The notes: a model not told the origin generated them from the sequence alone. Numbered from the stretch's first letter, positions 28,451 to 37,898 are shown. The stretch is 64,000 nt of DNA from an uncultured Gelidibacter sp. (GCF_947500795.1 NZ_CANMTE010000001.1:806001-870000), one strand, 5' to 3'. Translations and numbers: made by a program.

Positions 28451-28468
28451 AACGATATCGATTACGTT
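28451..28468. promoter_or_regulatory. LacI-type palindromic operator candidate upstream of GH31
   Basis: AACGATATCGATTACGTT is symmetric at 14 of 18 positions around a central CG, the layout of LacI/GalR-family operators. It lies between glgB and the GH31 gene, about 72 bp before the GH31 start, where a sugar-responsive repressor could act. No LacI-family gene is in the window. Confidence 0.5.
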
Positions 28469-28497
28469 TTGACTATTTGATGCTCTTAAATCGATAC

Positions 28498-30519
28498 TTA
28501 TTTCTTCTTTTTAACAGCATCCAAAGTTGATTTCTCGCGGATAGATTTTGCCTTTAATTTCTTCTCCTGTGCCTCCCCTTTTGCTAAACACTTATTAGAT
28601 AATTTAGCTTCTGCAGTATACTTGAACACTACCATCCCTAATGGAGGAATTATAATTTCTGCAGAATGTTCGCGGCTGTGCATTTCAACATTTTTGGTAG
28701 TGATGACTTTATTGATAAAATCGCCTGTTCCATTATATATGGTTGCATCACTGTTAAAAATCTCCTGCAATTTCCCTTTTTTAGGCACCCCAATTCCGTA
28801 GTTGACCATTGGTGTAGGCGTCATATTACACGCGATAACCACCTGATCTTTCGGGTCGTTCCCCTTTCTCGTATACACCAAAACTGAATTTTGATGATCG
28901 TCATAAGCAATCCACTCAAAACTTTCACCAGAAAACTGCTTTTCATAAAGTGCAGGTTCAGATTGATACAAGCCATTCAAATCCGTTATCAAACGTTGAA
29001 TTCCCTGATGGTATTCTGAATCTAACAGATGCCAATCTAGTCCTTGACTAAAATTCCATTCATTTTGCTGTCCAAATTCACATCCCATAAACAACAATTT
29101 ACCTCCTGGGTGTGTAAACATATAACTGTACAACAATCTTAAATTGGCAAAACGCTGCCAATCATCGCCCGGCATGCGTCCTAAAATAGACTTTTTACCA
29201 TAGACGACTTCATCATGACTTAGAGGCAACATAAAGTTCTCTGAAAACGCATAGGTCATGGAAAAGGTCAAATCATTTTGATGGTATTGCCTATAAATTG
29301 GGGGTTTACTAAAATAATCCAAGGTATCGTGCATCCATCCCATCATCCATTTCATCCCAAAACCAAGTCCGCCGGAAAACGTAGGACGTGACACCATTGG
29401 AAATGCAGTGGATTCTTCAGCAATATTCTGAACATCAGGATAGTTAGCATATACCGCTTCATTCATCTCTTTTATGAATGCAACGGCATCTAAATTCTCA
29501 CGTCCACCATGAATATTCGGTTCCCATTCGCCTTCTTTTCTTGAATAATCTAAGAATAACATGGAGGCTACAGCATCCACACGCAATCCATCAGCATGGT
29601 ATTGATCAAGCCAAAATAGCGCATTACTGATTAAAAATGATTTGACTTCGTTACGACCGTAATTAAAAATCAAACTTTTCCAATCGTGGTGATAGCCTTT
29701 GCGTCTATCCGGATGCTCGTACAAACAAGAACCATCAAAATAACCAAGACCGTGCGCATCCTCTGGAAAATGGGACGGTACCCAATCCAATAAAACACCA
29801 ATGTCATTTTTATGAAGCGTATCGACTAAATATTTAAACTCCTCTGGATACCCAAAACGTGAGGTCGGTGCAAAATACCCGGTAATTTGGTAGCCCCAAC
29901 TCGGGTCATATGGAAATTCCATAATAGGCATCAACTCTACATGGGTGAATTTCATTTTTTTGACATAGGCCACAAGATCATCAGCCAATTCCACATAAGA
30001 CAAAAAACGGTCTTCTGTGGCATGGCGTTTCCAGGACCCTAAATGCACTTCATAAACGGAATGTGGCGCATCTAAAGCATTGTTCTTTTTACGCTTGGAC
30101 ATCCAATTTTTATCCTTCCACTCATAGTCATCTTCCCAAACAATAGATGCCGTTTTTGGTGGATGTTCAGCCCGGCGCGCATAAGGATCTGCTTTTTCAG
30201 TTTTGATATCGTTATGATGACTTGTAATTTTATATTTGTAGATATTTCCTTGACCAACGTTCGGAATAAACCCTTCCCAAACGCCACTTTTATCCCAACG
30301 AACATTCAAGACATTCTCATTTTCATTCCAATGGTTAAAATCGCCAATTACAGAAACCTTTTTGGCACTTGGTGCCCATACAGCAAAATAGGTGCCTTTT
30401 ACACCCTCATGCTCCATAATGTGGGATCCAAATTTTTCATAAAGCCTAAAATGTTTTCCTGCCAGAAACAGATTGATATCAAAATCGGTGAAACGACTAC
30501 AAGGCTTAACTTCTGCCAT
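28498..30519 (-). CDS. glgB: 1,4-alpha-glucan branching enzyme
   Basis: It creates alpha-1,6 branches in glycogen. The 673 residues have a CBM48 N-terminal domain (about 25-120), then a GH13 barrel with ADGLRVDAVASML (nucleophile Asp), NIAEESTAFP (acid/base Glu) and LSHDEVVYGKKS (transition-state Asp), then a C-terminal beta domain. A Lys-rich tail of about 40 residues (KKLKAKSIREKS...KKKK) extends past the usual end. No glgA, glgC or glgP is nearby; only the GH31 alpha-glucosidase follows it. Confidence 0.96.
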   Translation of the reverse strand: MAEVKPCSRFTDFDINLFLAGKHFRLYEKFGSHIMEHEGVKGTYFAVWAPSAKKVSVIGDFNHWNENENVLNVRWDKSGVWEGFIPNVGQGNIYKYKITSHHNDIKTEKADPYARRAEHPPKTASIVWEDDYEWKDKNWMSKRKKNNALDAPHSVYEVHLGSWKRHATEDRFLSYVELADDLVAYVKKMKFTHVELMPIMEFPYDPSWGYQITGYFAPTSRFGYPEEFKYLVDTLHKNDIGVLLDWVPSHFPEDAHGLGYFDGSCLYEHPDRRKGYHHDWKSLIFNYGRNEVKSFLISNALFWLDQYHADGLRVDAVASMLFLDYSRKEGEWEPNIHGGRENLDAVAFIKEMNEAVYANYPDVQNIAEESTAFPMVSRPTFSGGLGFGMKWMMGWMHDTLDYFSKPPIYRQYHQNDLTFSMTYAFSENFMLPLSHDEVVYGKKSILGRMPGDDWQRFANLRLLYSYMFTHPGGKLLFMGCEFGQQNEWNFSQGLDWHLLDSEYHQGIQRLITDLNGLYQSEPALYEKQFSGESFEWIAYDDHQNSVLVYTRKGNDPKDQVVIACNMTPTPMVNYGIGVPKKGKLQEIFNSDATIYNGTGDFINKVITTKNVEMHSREHSAEIIIPPLGMVVFKYTAEAKLSNKCLAKGEAQEKKLKAKSIREKSTLDAVKKKK

Positions 30520-30700
30520 ATTTAAAGGATAAAAGGATTAAAGTTGTTAAGATAGGATAAAATAAAAACCTAAAGTAGTAAAATTTCGTACAAATGGTAG
30601 GACGGCGCGACTTTTAAATCCTTGTGATTATCTTAACGCCGCAGGAAGAAAGGAAATAGAATTACCTTCGACTTAAATTTATAACCATAACTCAATTAAA

Positions 30701-31192
30701 ATGAAAACACTACCATTAATACTCTTGTTTAGCCTTGTATTTAGCTGCAATAGCTCTGCACAAAAGAAAGACGAAAAATCAGCACCCAAACCCACTTTTA
30801 AAATCACTAAAACTGATGCAGAATGGAAAGCTCAACTGACTGCCGATCAATATAATGTTTTGAGAAAAGCTGGCACAGAACGCCCGTTTTCAAGTCCGTT
30901 GAACAACAATCATGAAAAAGGCACTTATGTTTGTGCAGCGTGTAAAACACCGTTGTTTAAAAGTGAACACAAGTTTGATTCTGGCACCGGATGGCCAAGT
31001 TTTGATCGCGTAATTGAAGGTAACGTCGCTTTTTCTACGGATACTAAAATCGGTTATATGCGCAACGAGGAGCACTGCGCCACTTGCGGCGGACATTTAG
31101 GCCATGTTTTTGATGACGGTCCGAGAAATACCACGGGAAAGCGCCATTGTATCAACGGTGTTGCCTTGGAATTTGTACCTGCAAAGCAATAA
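30701..31192 (+). CDS. msrB: Peptide-methionine (R)-S-oxide reductase, exported lipoprotein
   Basis: It reduces methionine-R-sulfoxide in proteins. The 163 residues start with a lipoprotein signal (LLFSLVFSC, Cys16), so it acts in the envelope. The MsrB domain (about 40-160) has two zinc CxxC pairs (CAAC, CATC), the GTGWPSFD motif, GHLGHVFDDGP and the catalytic Cys in RHCINGVALEF. Typical cytosolic MsrB lacks the lipid signal. It is divergent from glgB and stands alone. Confidence 0.93.
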   Translation: MKTLPLILLFSLVFSCNSSAQKKDEKSAPKPTFKITKTDAEWKAQLTADQYNVLRKAGTERPFSSPLNNNHEKGTYVCAACKTPLFKSEHKFDSGTGWPSFDRVIEGNVAFSTDTKIGYMRNEEHCATCGGHLGHVFDDGPRNTTGKRHCINGVALEFVPAKQ

Positions 31193-31302
31193 AAATCAAA
31201 CTTTTACATTTCAACACTTATTCAATGATTATTTTGCTTTAAGTTTCATTTTTTATGGGTTTTGATATTCATGATGTGAGCGCTGTTAAGTAACTTTACA
31301 TT

Positions 31303-31857
31303 ATGGAAACTTCATACATGTCTGGCATTATAAAACAGTTTATTTATTACAAAACTGTAGGCGATAAAACAATAGCACAATTGTCTTTTGAGGACATGAA
31401 TTATCAACCCAACGAAGCTTCCAACAGCATTTCCGTTATTGTAAAGCACATGGTTGGCAATATGTTGAGTCGTTGGACCAACTTTTTAATGGAAGATGGC
31501 GAGAAGGAATGGCGCCAACGTGATCAGGAATTTGAAGCGTCCTATACTACTAAAGAAGAGCTCCAAGAGGCTTGGGATAAAGGTTGGGAGTGTTTGTTTA
31601 ATGCGATTGCTCCACTTAAGGAAAGCGACATGCAGACCATCGTTTATATCAGAAATGAAGGCCATACTGTTGCGGAAGCCATTTTCAGACAATTGGGACA
31701 TTATCCTTATCATATTGGGCAGATGGCCTATATTGGTAAATTACTAAAAGGCGATCAATGGGTGAATTTATCCATTCCAAAAGGGAATTCTTCAACTTAT
31801 AACCAGGAGAAAATGGACAAAGATAAAGGCACGCGTCATTTTACTGATAATCTGTAA
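31303..31857 (+). CDS. DUF1572 (DinB-like) family protein
   Basis: This 184-residue helical protein fits DUF1572: VKHMVGNMLSRWTNFLMEDGEKEWRQRDQEF and RQLGHYPYHIGQMAYIGKLL. The His residues (KHMVGN, GHYPYHIGQ) match the metal-binding triad positions of DinB-like four-helix bundles, which include bacillithiol-dependent transferases. The reaction is unknown. A second DinB-like gene is at 55938. Confidence 0.82.
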   Translation: METSYMSGIIKQFIYYKTVGDKTIAQLSFEDMNYQPNEASNSISVIVKHMVGNMLSRWTNFLMEDGEKEWRQRDQEFEASYTTKEELQEAWDKGWECLFNAIAPLKESDMQTIVYIRNEGHTVAEAIFRQLGHYPYHIGQMAYIGKLLKGDQWVNLSIPKGNSSTYNQEKMDKDKGTRHFTDNL

Positions 31858-32023
31858 TTATCTTGTAACATTTACAATATTTCTACAGATACTCTAAATT
31901 TCCTCTGATTATTTTTAATTATTCTGACATTGTTTAGAGTTTTCTGAATCTGACATTTAGCATCAATCCTCATAACAATCACCAATTACCAACAATTATT
32001 AATAACTAATGGTATTTTAGGAA

Positions 32024-32055
32024 TTGGTAATTTGCAATTTGAAATATACTTTTTG
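32024..32055 (+). promoter_or_regulatory. Probable promoter of lpd
   Basis: TTG (32024-32026), a 20-bp spacer, then TACTTTTTG (32047-32055), which is TAnnTTTG with one extra base. The lpd start codon is 38 bp downstream. Confidence 0.45.
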
Positions 32056-32092
32056 TAACTTCGTGGCTTCTAATCACGATTAAAAAATACTC

Positions 32093-33469
32093 ATGAGTAA
32101 ATACGATATCATTGTTCTTGGAAGTGGTCCTGGTGGCTACGTTACTGCTATTAGAGCATCACAATTAGGATTCAAAACTGCTGTTATTGAAAAAGAAAGC
32201 CTTGGTGGCGTTTGTTTAAACTGGGGTTGTATCCCAACAAAAGCCTTATTAAAATCAGCACAAGTTTTTGAATATCTTAAACATGCTGAAGATTATGGTC
32301 TATCTGTAAAGGAAGCCGACAAAGATTTTGATGCGGTTGTAAAGCGCAGTCGTGGTGTTGCTGAAGGCATGAGCAAAGGCGTTCAGTTTTTGATGAAGAA
32401 AAACAAAATCGACGTTATTGAAGGGTTTGGAAAATTAAAACCTGGAAAGAAAGTTGACGTTGATGGAAAAGAATACAGTGCAGACCACATTATTATTGCA
32501 ACGGGTGCACGTTCAAGAGAATTGCCAAGCTTAAAACAAGATGGTAAAAAAGTGATCGGTTATAGAGAAGCGATGACTTTAAAAGAACAACCTAAAAAGA
32601 TGATTGTAGTAGGTTCTGGCGCTATTGGTGTTGAATTTGCTTATTTCTACAACTCAATGGGCACGGATGTGACTATTGTTGAGTTTTTACCAAACGTTGT
32701 TCCTGTTGAAGATGAAGATGTTTCTAAACAATTGGAAAAATCATTCAAGAAAAGTGGCATTAAAATCATGACCTCTTCTGAAGTAACTAAAGTTGATACT
32801 TCTGGAGAAGGCGTTGTTGCTACTGTTAAAACTGCAAAAGGTGAAGAAACTCTTGAAGCAGATATCATTCTTTCAGCTGTTGGCATCAAATCTAACATTG
32901 AAAACATCGGTTTGGAAGATGTAGGTATTGCTGTTGATAGAGACAAGATTTTAGTCAACAATTACTACCAAACCAATATTCCTGGATATTATGCTATTGG
33001 AGACGTTACTCCTGGTCAAGCTTTAGCGCATGTCGCTTCCGCAGAAGGTATATTATGTGTAGAGAAAATTGCAGGACAACATGTTGAAGCGTTAGATTAT
33101 GGCAACATCCCAGGTTGTACTTACGCTTCTCCAGAAATTGCAAGTGTTGGATTGACTGAAAAACAAGCGATAGAAAAAGGATATGACATTAAAGTTGGTA
33201 AATTTCCATTCTCTGCATCAGGTAAAGCAAGTGCTTCTGGCGCAAAAGATGGTTTCGTAAAAGTTATTTTTGATGCTAAATACGGCGAATGGTTAGGCTG
33301 CCACATGATTGGTGCTGGTGTAACGGATATGATTGCTGAAGCTGTCTTAGGTCGTAAATTGGAAACAACAGGACACGAAGTTTTAAAAGCTGTACATCCA
33401 CACCCAACCATGAGTGAAGCAGTTATGGAAGCTGTTGCAGCGGCTTATGGTGAAGTTATTCATTTATAA
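32093..33469 (+). CDS. lpd: Dihydrolipoyl dehydrogenase
   Basis: This E3 component of 2-oxoacid dehydrogenase complexes reoxidises dihydrolipoamide with NAD+. The 458 residues show the FAD Rossmann motif GSGPGGYVTAIRA, the redox pair in GGVCLNWGCIPTKALL, the NAD motif VVGSGAIGVEFAYFY, YYAIGDV and the C-terminal His-Glu pair in HPHPTMSEAVMEAV. The gene is monocistronic with its own terminator and is not beside other complex subunits. Confidence 0.96.
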   Translation: MSKYDIIVLGSGPGGYVTAIRASQLGFKTAVIEKESLGGVCLNWGCIPTKALLKSAQVFEYLKHAEDYGLSVKEADKDFDAVVKRSRGVAEGMSKGVQFLMKKNKIDVIEGFGKLKPGKKVDVDGKEYSADHIIIATGARSRELPSLKQDGKKVIGYREAMTLKEQPKKMIVVGSGAIGVEFAYFYNSMGTDVTIVEFLPNVVPVEDEDVSKQLEKSFKKSGIKIMTSSEVTKVDTSGEGVVATVKTAKGEETLEADIILSAVGIKSNIENIGLEDVGIAVDRDKILVNNYYQTNIPGYYAIGDVTPGQALAHVASAEGILCVEKIAGQHVEALDYGNIPGCTYASPEIASVGLTEKQAIEKGYDIKVGKFPFSASGKASASGAKDGFVKVIFDAKYGEWLGCHMIGAGVTDMIAEAVLGRKLETTGHEVLKAVHPHPTMSEAVMEAVAAAYGEVIHL

Positions 33470-33506
33470 AAACAGTTTGTTCCTTTATTTAGGAATAGAG
33501 TTTATA

Positions 33507-33543
33507 ATAAAAAAGCGATTCAAAATTTGAATCGCTTTTTTTA
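33507..33543 (+). terminator. Bidirectional terminator between lpd and a barrel gene
   Basis: An almost uninterrupted palindrome, AAAAAGCGATTCAAA / TTTGAATCGCTTTTT, lies between convergent genes with A and T runs on the two sides. Confidence 0.92.
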
Positions 33544-33589
33544 TGCTTAGAAAACTGAATATGCCGAATTTCTATAATTTCTGGTTAAC

Positions 33590-34078
33590 TTAAAGTTTCA
33601 AGCCTAAACCAAAAAATAGGCCGTTTGGAGCCAATTCGTCTATACCCAATGCGAATTTAACATGGACATCTAAAGCGTCAGAGAGGTCGTAACTGGAACC
33701 AATATCTGCACCTATCTTGACTTTACTTGTATAAAAATCGAAGAAGTAATTCACACTTGGCCCTGCCAATAAATGCAATTTATTTGCCACTTCATATTTG
33801 GCGTAAACAGGGACATTCAAAAAATTAAAGTCGCCCACAGAAATATATAACGCCTCCGGTTGAATGGTTAAGAAATCGTCAATAGGAAACGCTACAAATA
33901 CACCACCATAAAATCCAGTTTCAGTAGTTGAATAAGCTCCTAAATTTTGCTGATCAACAGTAAAGAACGTTAGATTCAATCCACCTTTAACTCCAAACGT
34001 GGTATCCAAATTTTGGCCATTTACATAATTTGTAAAGGCTATAAGAAAAGCGACTAAAATCAATCTAGAATACGTCAT
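33590..34078 (-). CDS. Small outer-membrane beta-barrel protein
   Basis: This 162-residue protein has a signal peptide ending in VNGQ, then GVKGGLNLTFF, the GxKGG opening common to PorT-like barrels. About eight amphipathic strands follow and it ends in the aromatic-rich FFGLGLKL. It starts 2 bp after the aroQ stop codon, so the two are probably co-transcribed. Function unknown. Confidence 0.75.
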   Translation of the reverse strand: MTYSRLILVAFLIAFTNYVNGQNLDTTFGVKGGLNLTFFTVDQQNLGAYSTTETGFYGGVFVAFPIDDFLTIQPEALYISVGDFNFLNVPVYAKYEVANKLHLLAGPSVNYFFDFYTSKVKIGADIGSSYDLSDALDVHVKFALGIDELAPNGLFFGLGLKL

Positions 34079-34080
34079 CC

Positions 34081-34503
34081 TTATTCACTTAAAAAACTTT
34101 GAATTGCCAATTCATAACTCTGTAATCCAAACCCAAGAATCACGCCTTTAGCATTCGGCGCGATATAAGACTGATGCCTGAATTCCTCACGCGCAAACGT
34201 ATTTGAAATATGAACTTCCACAACGGGCGTTTTTATAGCCTTGACAGCATCGCCAATTCCGACGGAAGTATGCGTATACGCGGCTGCATTCAGTATAATG
34301 CCATCAAAACTAAATCCCACTTCTTGAATTTTAGAAATCAATTCCCCTTCAATATTCGATTGGAAATGGAAAATTTCGACGGTTGGATATTTCTCTTTTA
34401 CAGTATCCAAAAATTCATGAAGCGATAGACTTCCGTAAATATCTGGCTCTCTAGTTCCCAATAAATTCAAATTGGGGCCATTAATGATCATCAATTTTTT
34501 CAT
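34081..34503 (-). CDS. aroQ: 3-dehydroquinate dehydratase, type II
   Basis: It dehydrates 3-dehydroquinate to 3-dehydroshikimate in aromatic amino acid synthesis. The 140 residues carry the whole type II pattern: GPNLNLLGTREPDIYG with the catalytic loop Arg and Tyr, then LNAAAYTHTSVGIGDA and EVHISN. The length is standard for this dodecameric class. It is divergent from xerD beyond the neighbouring barrel gene. Confidence 0.96.
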   Translation of the reverse strand: MKKLMIINGPNLNLLGTREPDIYGSLSLHEFLDTVKEKYPTVEIFHFQSNIEGELISKIQEVGFSFDGIILNAAAYTHTSVGIGDAVKAIKTPVVEVHISNTFAREEFRHQSYIAPNAKGVILGFGLQSYELAIQSFLSE

Positions 34504-34540
34504 AAGTTAAATGTATTAAAAATTGAACACATAAGAATAA

Positions 34541-34568
34541 AAAAAGGAAGCCACGTGGCTTCCTTTTT
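34541..34568 (-). terminator. Terminator of the PorT-like barrel gene
   Basis: A perfect 28-bp palindrome (AAAAAGGAAGCCAC and complement) lies 33 bp downstream of the minus-strand gene's stop and ends in a T run on that strand. Confidence 0.9.
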
Positions 34569-34600
34569 AAGACTACTAAATAATTGTTTTTTGATTTTTC

Positions 34601-35239
34601 TTAGAAAGAAAACCCTACTCCAAACTGCCACACAGCGTTTTTCGCATCAACATCGCCCATTATGGTGTTGTCTTTGTAAATATTTGTCAATCCGTGCGTA
34701 AATCTTGCAGAAAGAGATAATCCGTTGTCAAATTTGTATCCTGCACCTAGCGCTACACTAGTGTCAAAATTTTTAATTTGAGAATCATCCGAATCAATTA
34801 CAGTATCGCCACCTTCTGCACCTGGTTTAAAATCGACTTCTTCACTAACCTTAAATCCAAATTGAGGACCAGCTTCAGCAAATAATCCTTTAACCAAATA
34901 CACTTTAGCCATTAAAGGCACTTGGATATAATTTAATTGATATTCTACATTTTCATCGGTATCAAAAACATTATCCTGATCTCTAGTTACTAATGTAAAA
35001 CCTTGCCCTGAATACAGCACCTCTGGTTGAAAAGAGAAACGCTCACTCATCGGGATTTCCATGAATAACCCTAAGTTAAAACTAGTTCTGGCATCAAGAT
35101 CGCCAATGTCGTCTCCAGTAATGTTTGCGATGTTAACACCACCTTTTACACCAAATTGTGTTGTCGTATCATCTGATTGTGCATTTGCAGCGGTAAAGCC
35201 GAAAACAGTTACTAAAGTTGCAAAAAATAAATTTTTCAT
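34601..35239 (-). CDS. PorT-family outer-membrane beta-barrel protein
   Basis: This 212-residue protein has a signal peptide ending in ANAQ, followed by QFGVKGGVNIANITGDD, FQPEVLYSGQGF, and YIQVPLMAKVYLVKGLFAEAGPQFGF, all typical of the PorT-like (OMP_b-brl_2) family, with a terminal FGVGFSF. PorT itself is needed for type IX secretion in Porphyromonas, but this short paralogue type is widespread and its role is not known. It has its own terminator. Confidence 0.85.
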   Translation of the reverse strand: MKNLFFATLVTVFGFTAANAQSDDTTTQFGVKGGVNIANITGDDIGDLDARTSFNLGLFMEIPMSERFSFQPEVLYSGQGFTLVTRDQDNVFDTDENVEYQLNYIQVPLMAKVYLVKGLFAEAGPQFGFKVSEEVDFKPGAEGGDTVIDSDDSQIKNFDTSVALGAGYKFDNGLSLSARFTHGLTNIYKDNTIMGDVDAKNAVWQFGVGFSF

Positions 35240-35539
35240 AAGTCTGTTGTTTTTAAGTTCAGAAGGATATACGTTAAGAAAGCACCTACAAGATTTCGTC
35301 TTAACAGATTTTAACGTTAAAAAGATTTATTTAACAGTTTATTCATAATTCGTACAAGTAGACCGTCAATTATTGAACATTGAAACAAATATCCTTAATC
35401 CTCTGACCTTACAGTATTTAATAGGTGGACACTGGAAAGAGCGTCAAAATTATGGATTATTTAAAACGAGAATTATTGAAATTACTTTAAAAAGTTTATC
35501 ATTGTTCTATCCAACAAAAGCAATAATACTCCTTCTCTA

Positions 35540-36451
35540 ATGAAATGGAATGATGCACTTAACGACTTTCAATTGTATTTAAAAATTGAACGTGGACTGT
35601 CTCCAAATTCGATTGCCAATTATACTTTTGACATTCAAAAGCTGATTGGTTTTTTAGAAGAAAATAAAACTGCCGTCTCTCCTACTACAATTGACCACAC
35701 TACCCTACAGCAGTTTATATATGAAGTTTCCAAAACGCTTAATGCGAGATCTCAGGCACGGATTATTTCAGGCTTGCGCAGCTTTTTTAGCTACTTAGTA
35801 TTTGAAGATTATATAAATAACAATCCGTTAGATCATATTGAATCACCAAAAATTGGACGCAAGCTGCCAGACACTTTGAGTTTGGAGGACATCAACAATC
35901 TCATAGATGCTATAGATCTGACCAAGGAATATAATGGTGTTCGTATTGGGGAACGTGACCGCACCATATTGGAAACCCTTTACAGCTGTGGACTGCGGGT
36001 AAGCGAATTGACACATCTTAAAATATCAGATCTATTTTTTGAGGAAGGCTTTATCAAAGTAACAGGAAAAGGTGATAAACAGCGATTTGTGCCGATTGGA
36101 CCATCAACCCAAAAATATATTACGATTTATAAGGATGAAGTCCGCACTAAAATAAATGTTCAAAAGGAATATAAGGATACACTTTTCTTAAATCATAAAG
36201 GCAAACAGCTTACGCGAGCAATGATTTTTACGATGATTAAAAGACTGGCCGAAAAAATAGACCTCAATAAGACCATTTCGCCGCATACGTTTAGACATTC
36301 ATTTGCTACGCATTTACTTCAAAATGGCGCCGATTTAAGAGCCATTCAGCTCATGTTGGGCCATGAGAGCATCACTACGACAGAAATTTATATGCATGTA
36401 GATAGAAGTCATTTAAAAGAGGTGCTGTTAAGATTCCATCCGAGAAAATAA
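35540..36451 (+). CDS. xerD: Tyrosine recombinase XerD
   Basis: It resolves chromosome dimers at dif during cell division. The 303 residues have the SAM-like core-binding N-terminal domain (about 1-90) and the catalytic domain: Arg in SCGLRVSEL, Lys in TGKGDKQR, HTFRHSFATH, LGHESI and the nucleophile Tyr in EIYMHV. Size and motifs fit the Xer housekeeping type, not an integrase of a mobile element; no att-like repeats or cargo lie beside it. Confidence 0.92.
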   Translation: MKWNDALNDFQLYLKIERGLSPNSIANYTFDIQKLIGFLEENKTAVSPTTIDHTTLQQFIYEVSKTLNARSQARIISGLRSFFSYLVFEDYINNNPLDHIESPKIGRKLPDTLSLEDINNLIDAIDLTKEYNGVRIGERDRTILETLYSCGLRVSELTHLKISDLFFEEGFIKVTGKGDKQRFVPIGPSTQKYITIYKDEVRTKINVQKEYKDTLFLNHKGKQLTRAMIFTMIKRLAEKIDLNKTISPHTFRHSFATHLLQNGADLRAIQLMLGHESITTTEIYMHVDRSHLKEVLLRFHPRK

Positions 36452-36717
36452 AGAGGCCTATTTTCAGAAATTTCAAACACTTGTAAATCTCCGGATTTTC
36501 GTTTCTACTTGTAGTAATTATCACACAAATAATCTGATTATGGGTTTATTAAATAGCTACACGATAGTGAATCTACCTAAAATAAATTTTAATTTATGTT
36601 AGATATTCCCTAACTTGCCTCTAATTCCCACATTTTTAGATTAATAGCATTTTAAAAAGATAAATGATTCCCTAAAATCACTTTGAGAAACTAACTCTCA
36701 TTTCTAATTTAAAAGCT

Positions 36718-37860
36718 ATGACCTCACTTAGATCAGGACTATTAAAACTTAACTTAAATTCTACGCCCGTGGATACGCGCAAATGGCAACTAGCATTAGA
36801 ATACTCTGGCATTGGCATGTGGGAATATGATGCAGCCGCCAATCGCGTCTATTTCTCTGAAGGTTCAAAAAAAATTATTGGTGTTACTGATCCATTATTT
36901 GGTTCCAATGTAGACGCTTGGAATGAACGTGTTCATCCCGAAGACCGTTTACGTTACTTCAGTAACTTTCAAGACCATTTAACAGGGAAAGTTGAGATGT
37001 ACGAAAATGAACATCGGGTGCGGTGTGAGGACGGTTCTTATAAATGGATACGCGATAGAGGTAAAATTGTGGAGTGGGACGCCAACAATAATCCAATGCG
37101 GATTATCGGGACGCATACCGATATCACCAAGCAAAAACAATTTGAAAATAAAATCAATGAATCCTTATTGGTTGCGACGGAACACAATAACAAGCTCAAA
37201 AATTTCGCTCATATTGTAACCCACAATCTGAGGCAGCATACCGCCAATTTTGAAAGTTTATTGGAGTTTTATGATGACACCAATAATCCGATTGAGAAAG
37301 AGGAAATAATGTCTCATTTAAGAACCCTATCTACTTCTTTAACCCAAACCATTAGTAATTTGCATGAGATTGTAAATGTGCAGAGTAATAAATCGCAATC
37401 AACCAAGAAGATTTATATTGCAGACGCCATTGACCGTGTATTGGAGGTGCTCGACATTTTCATTACAGAGAATAATGCCACCATTTACAATAACATCCCA
37501 AAGAAATTATTCCTGTATTATAATTGCTCTTATTTTGAAAGTATCATACAGAATTTACTATCCAACGCCATAAAATATAAGCATCCAGATAGAGACCCAA
37601 TTATTTCAATTGATTTTGAATTCAACCAAGATGAATTTGAACTTTCTATCACCGATAATGGTATTGGCATCGATTTAGAAAAATTTGGAGACGATATTTT
37701 CGGCCTGTATAAAACATTTCATCGCAACTCTGATGCGGAAGGCGTCGGTTTATATTTGATCAAAAATCAGATTGAAAGTTACGGTGGCTCTATTAAAGTA
37801 AATAGTAAAGTCAATGTAGGAACCACGTTTACCATTATTGGTCAAAACAAAAAAGTCTAG
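36718..37860 (+). CDS. PAS-domain sensor histidine kinase
   Basis: This 380-residue protein has no transmembrane helix. A PAS domain with PAC motif (about 24-140: YSGIGMWEYDAAANRVYF...WDANNNPMRIIGTHTDIT) is followed by a dimerisation region with phosphoacceptor His169 in THNLRQHTANF. The HATPase domain has NLLSNAIKYK, ITDNGIGID and EGVGLYLIKNQIESYGG. It is probably a cytoplasmic sensor of unknown signal. No response regulator adjoins it, so it is an orphan kinase. Confidence 0.9.
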   Translation: MTSLRSGLLKLNLNSTPVDTRKWQLALEYSGIGMWEYDAAANRVYFSEGSKKIIGVTDPLFGSNVDAWNERVHPEDRLRYFSNFQDHLTGKVEMYENEHRVRCEDGSYKWIRDRGKIVEWDANNNPMRIIGTHTDITKQKQFENKINESLLVATEHNNKLKNFAHIVTHNLRQHTANFESLLEFYDDTNNPIEKEEIMSHLRTLSTSLTQTISNLHEIVNVQSNKSQSTKKIYIADAIDRVLEVLDIFITENNATIYNNIPKKLFLYYNCSYFESIIQNLLSNAIKYKHPDRDPIISIDFEFNQDEFELSITDNGIGIDLEKFGDDIFGLYKTFHRNSDAEGVGLYLIKNQIESYGGSIKVNSKVNVGTTFTIIGQNKKV

Positions 37861-37880
37861 CAACCTGCTAGACTTTTATA
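37851..37880 (+). terminator. Terminator overlapping the histidine kinase stop codon
   Basis: Stem AAAAGTCTAGCA / TGCTAGACTTTT (37851-37862 with 37866-37877) with loop ACC. The kinase stop codon TAG lies inside the left arm. It also terminates the convergent rny gene. Confidence 0.88.
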
Positions 37881-37898
37881 TATCACTAAAATTTATTT

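Noticed and set aside
30163-30525. 120-codon plus-strand frame opposite the glgB start
   Set aside because: Shadow of the GlgB N-terminal domain; composition is not protein-like.
35540-36451. XerD considered as an integrase of a genomic island
   Set aside because: Motifs and length fit the housekeeping Xer type, and neighbours are ordinary chromosomal genes without direct repeats or a tRNA.
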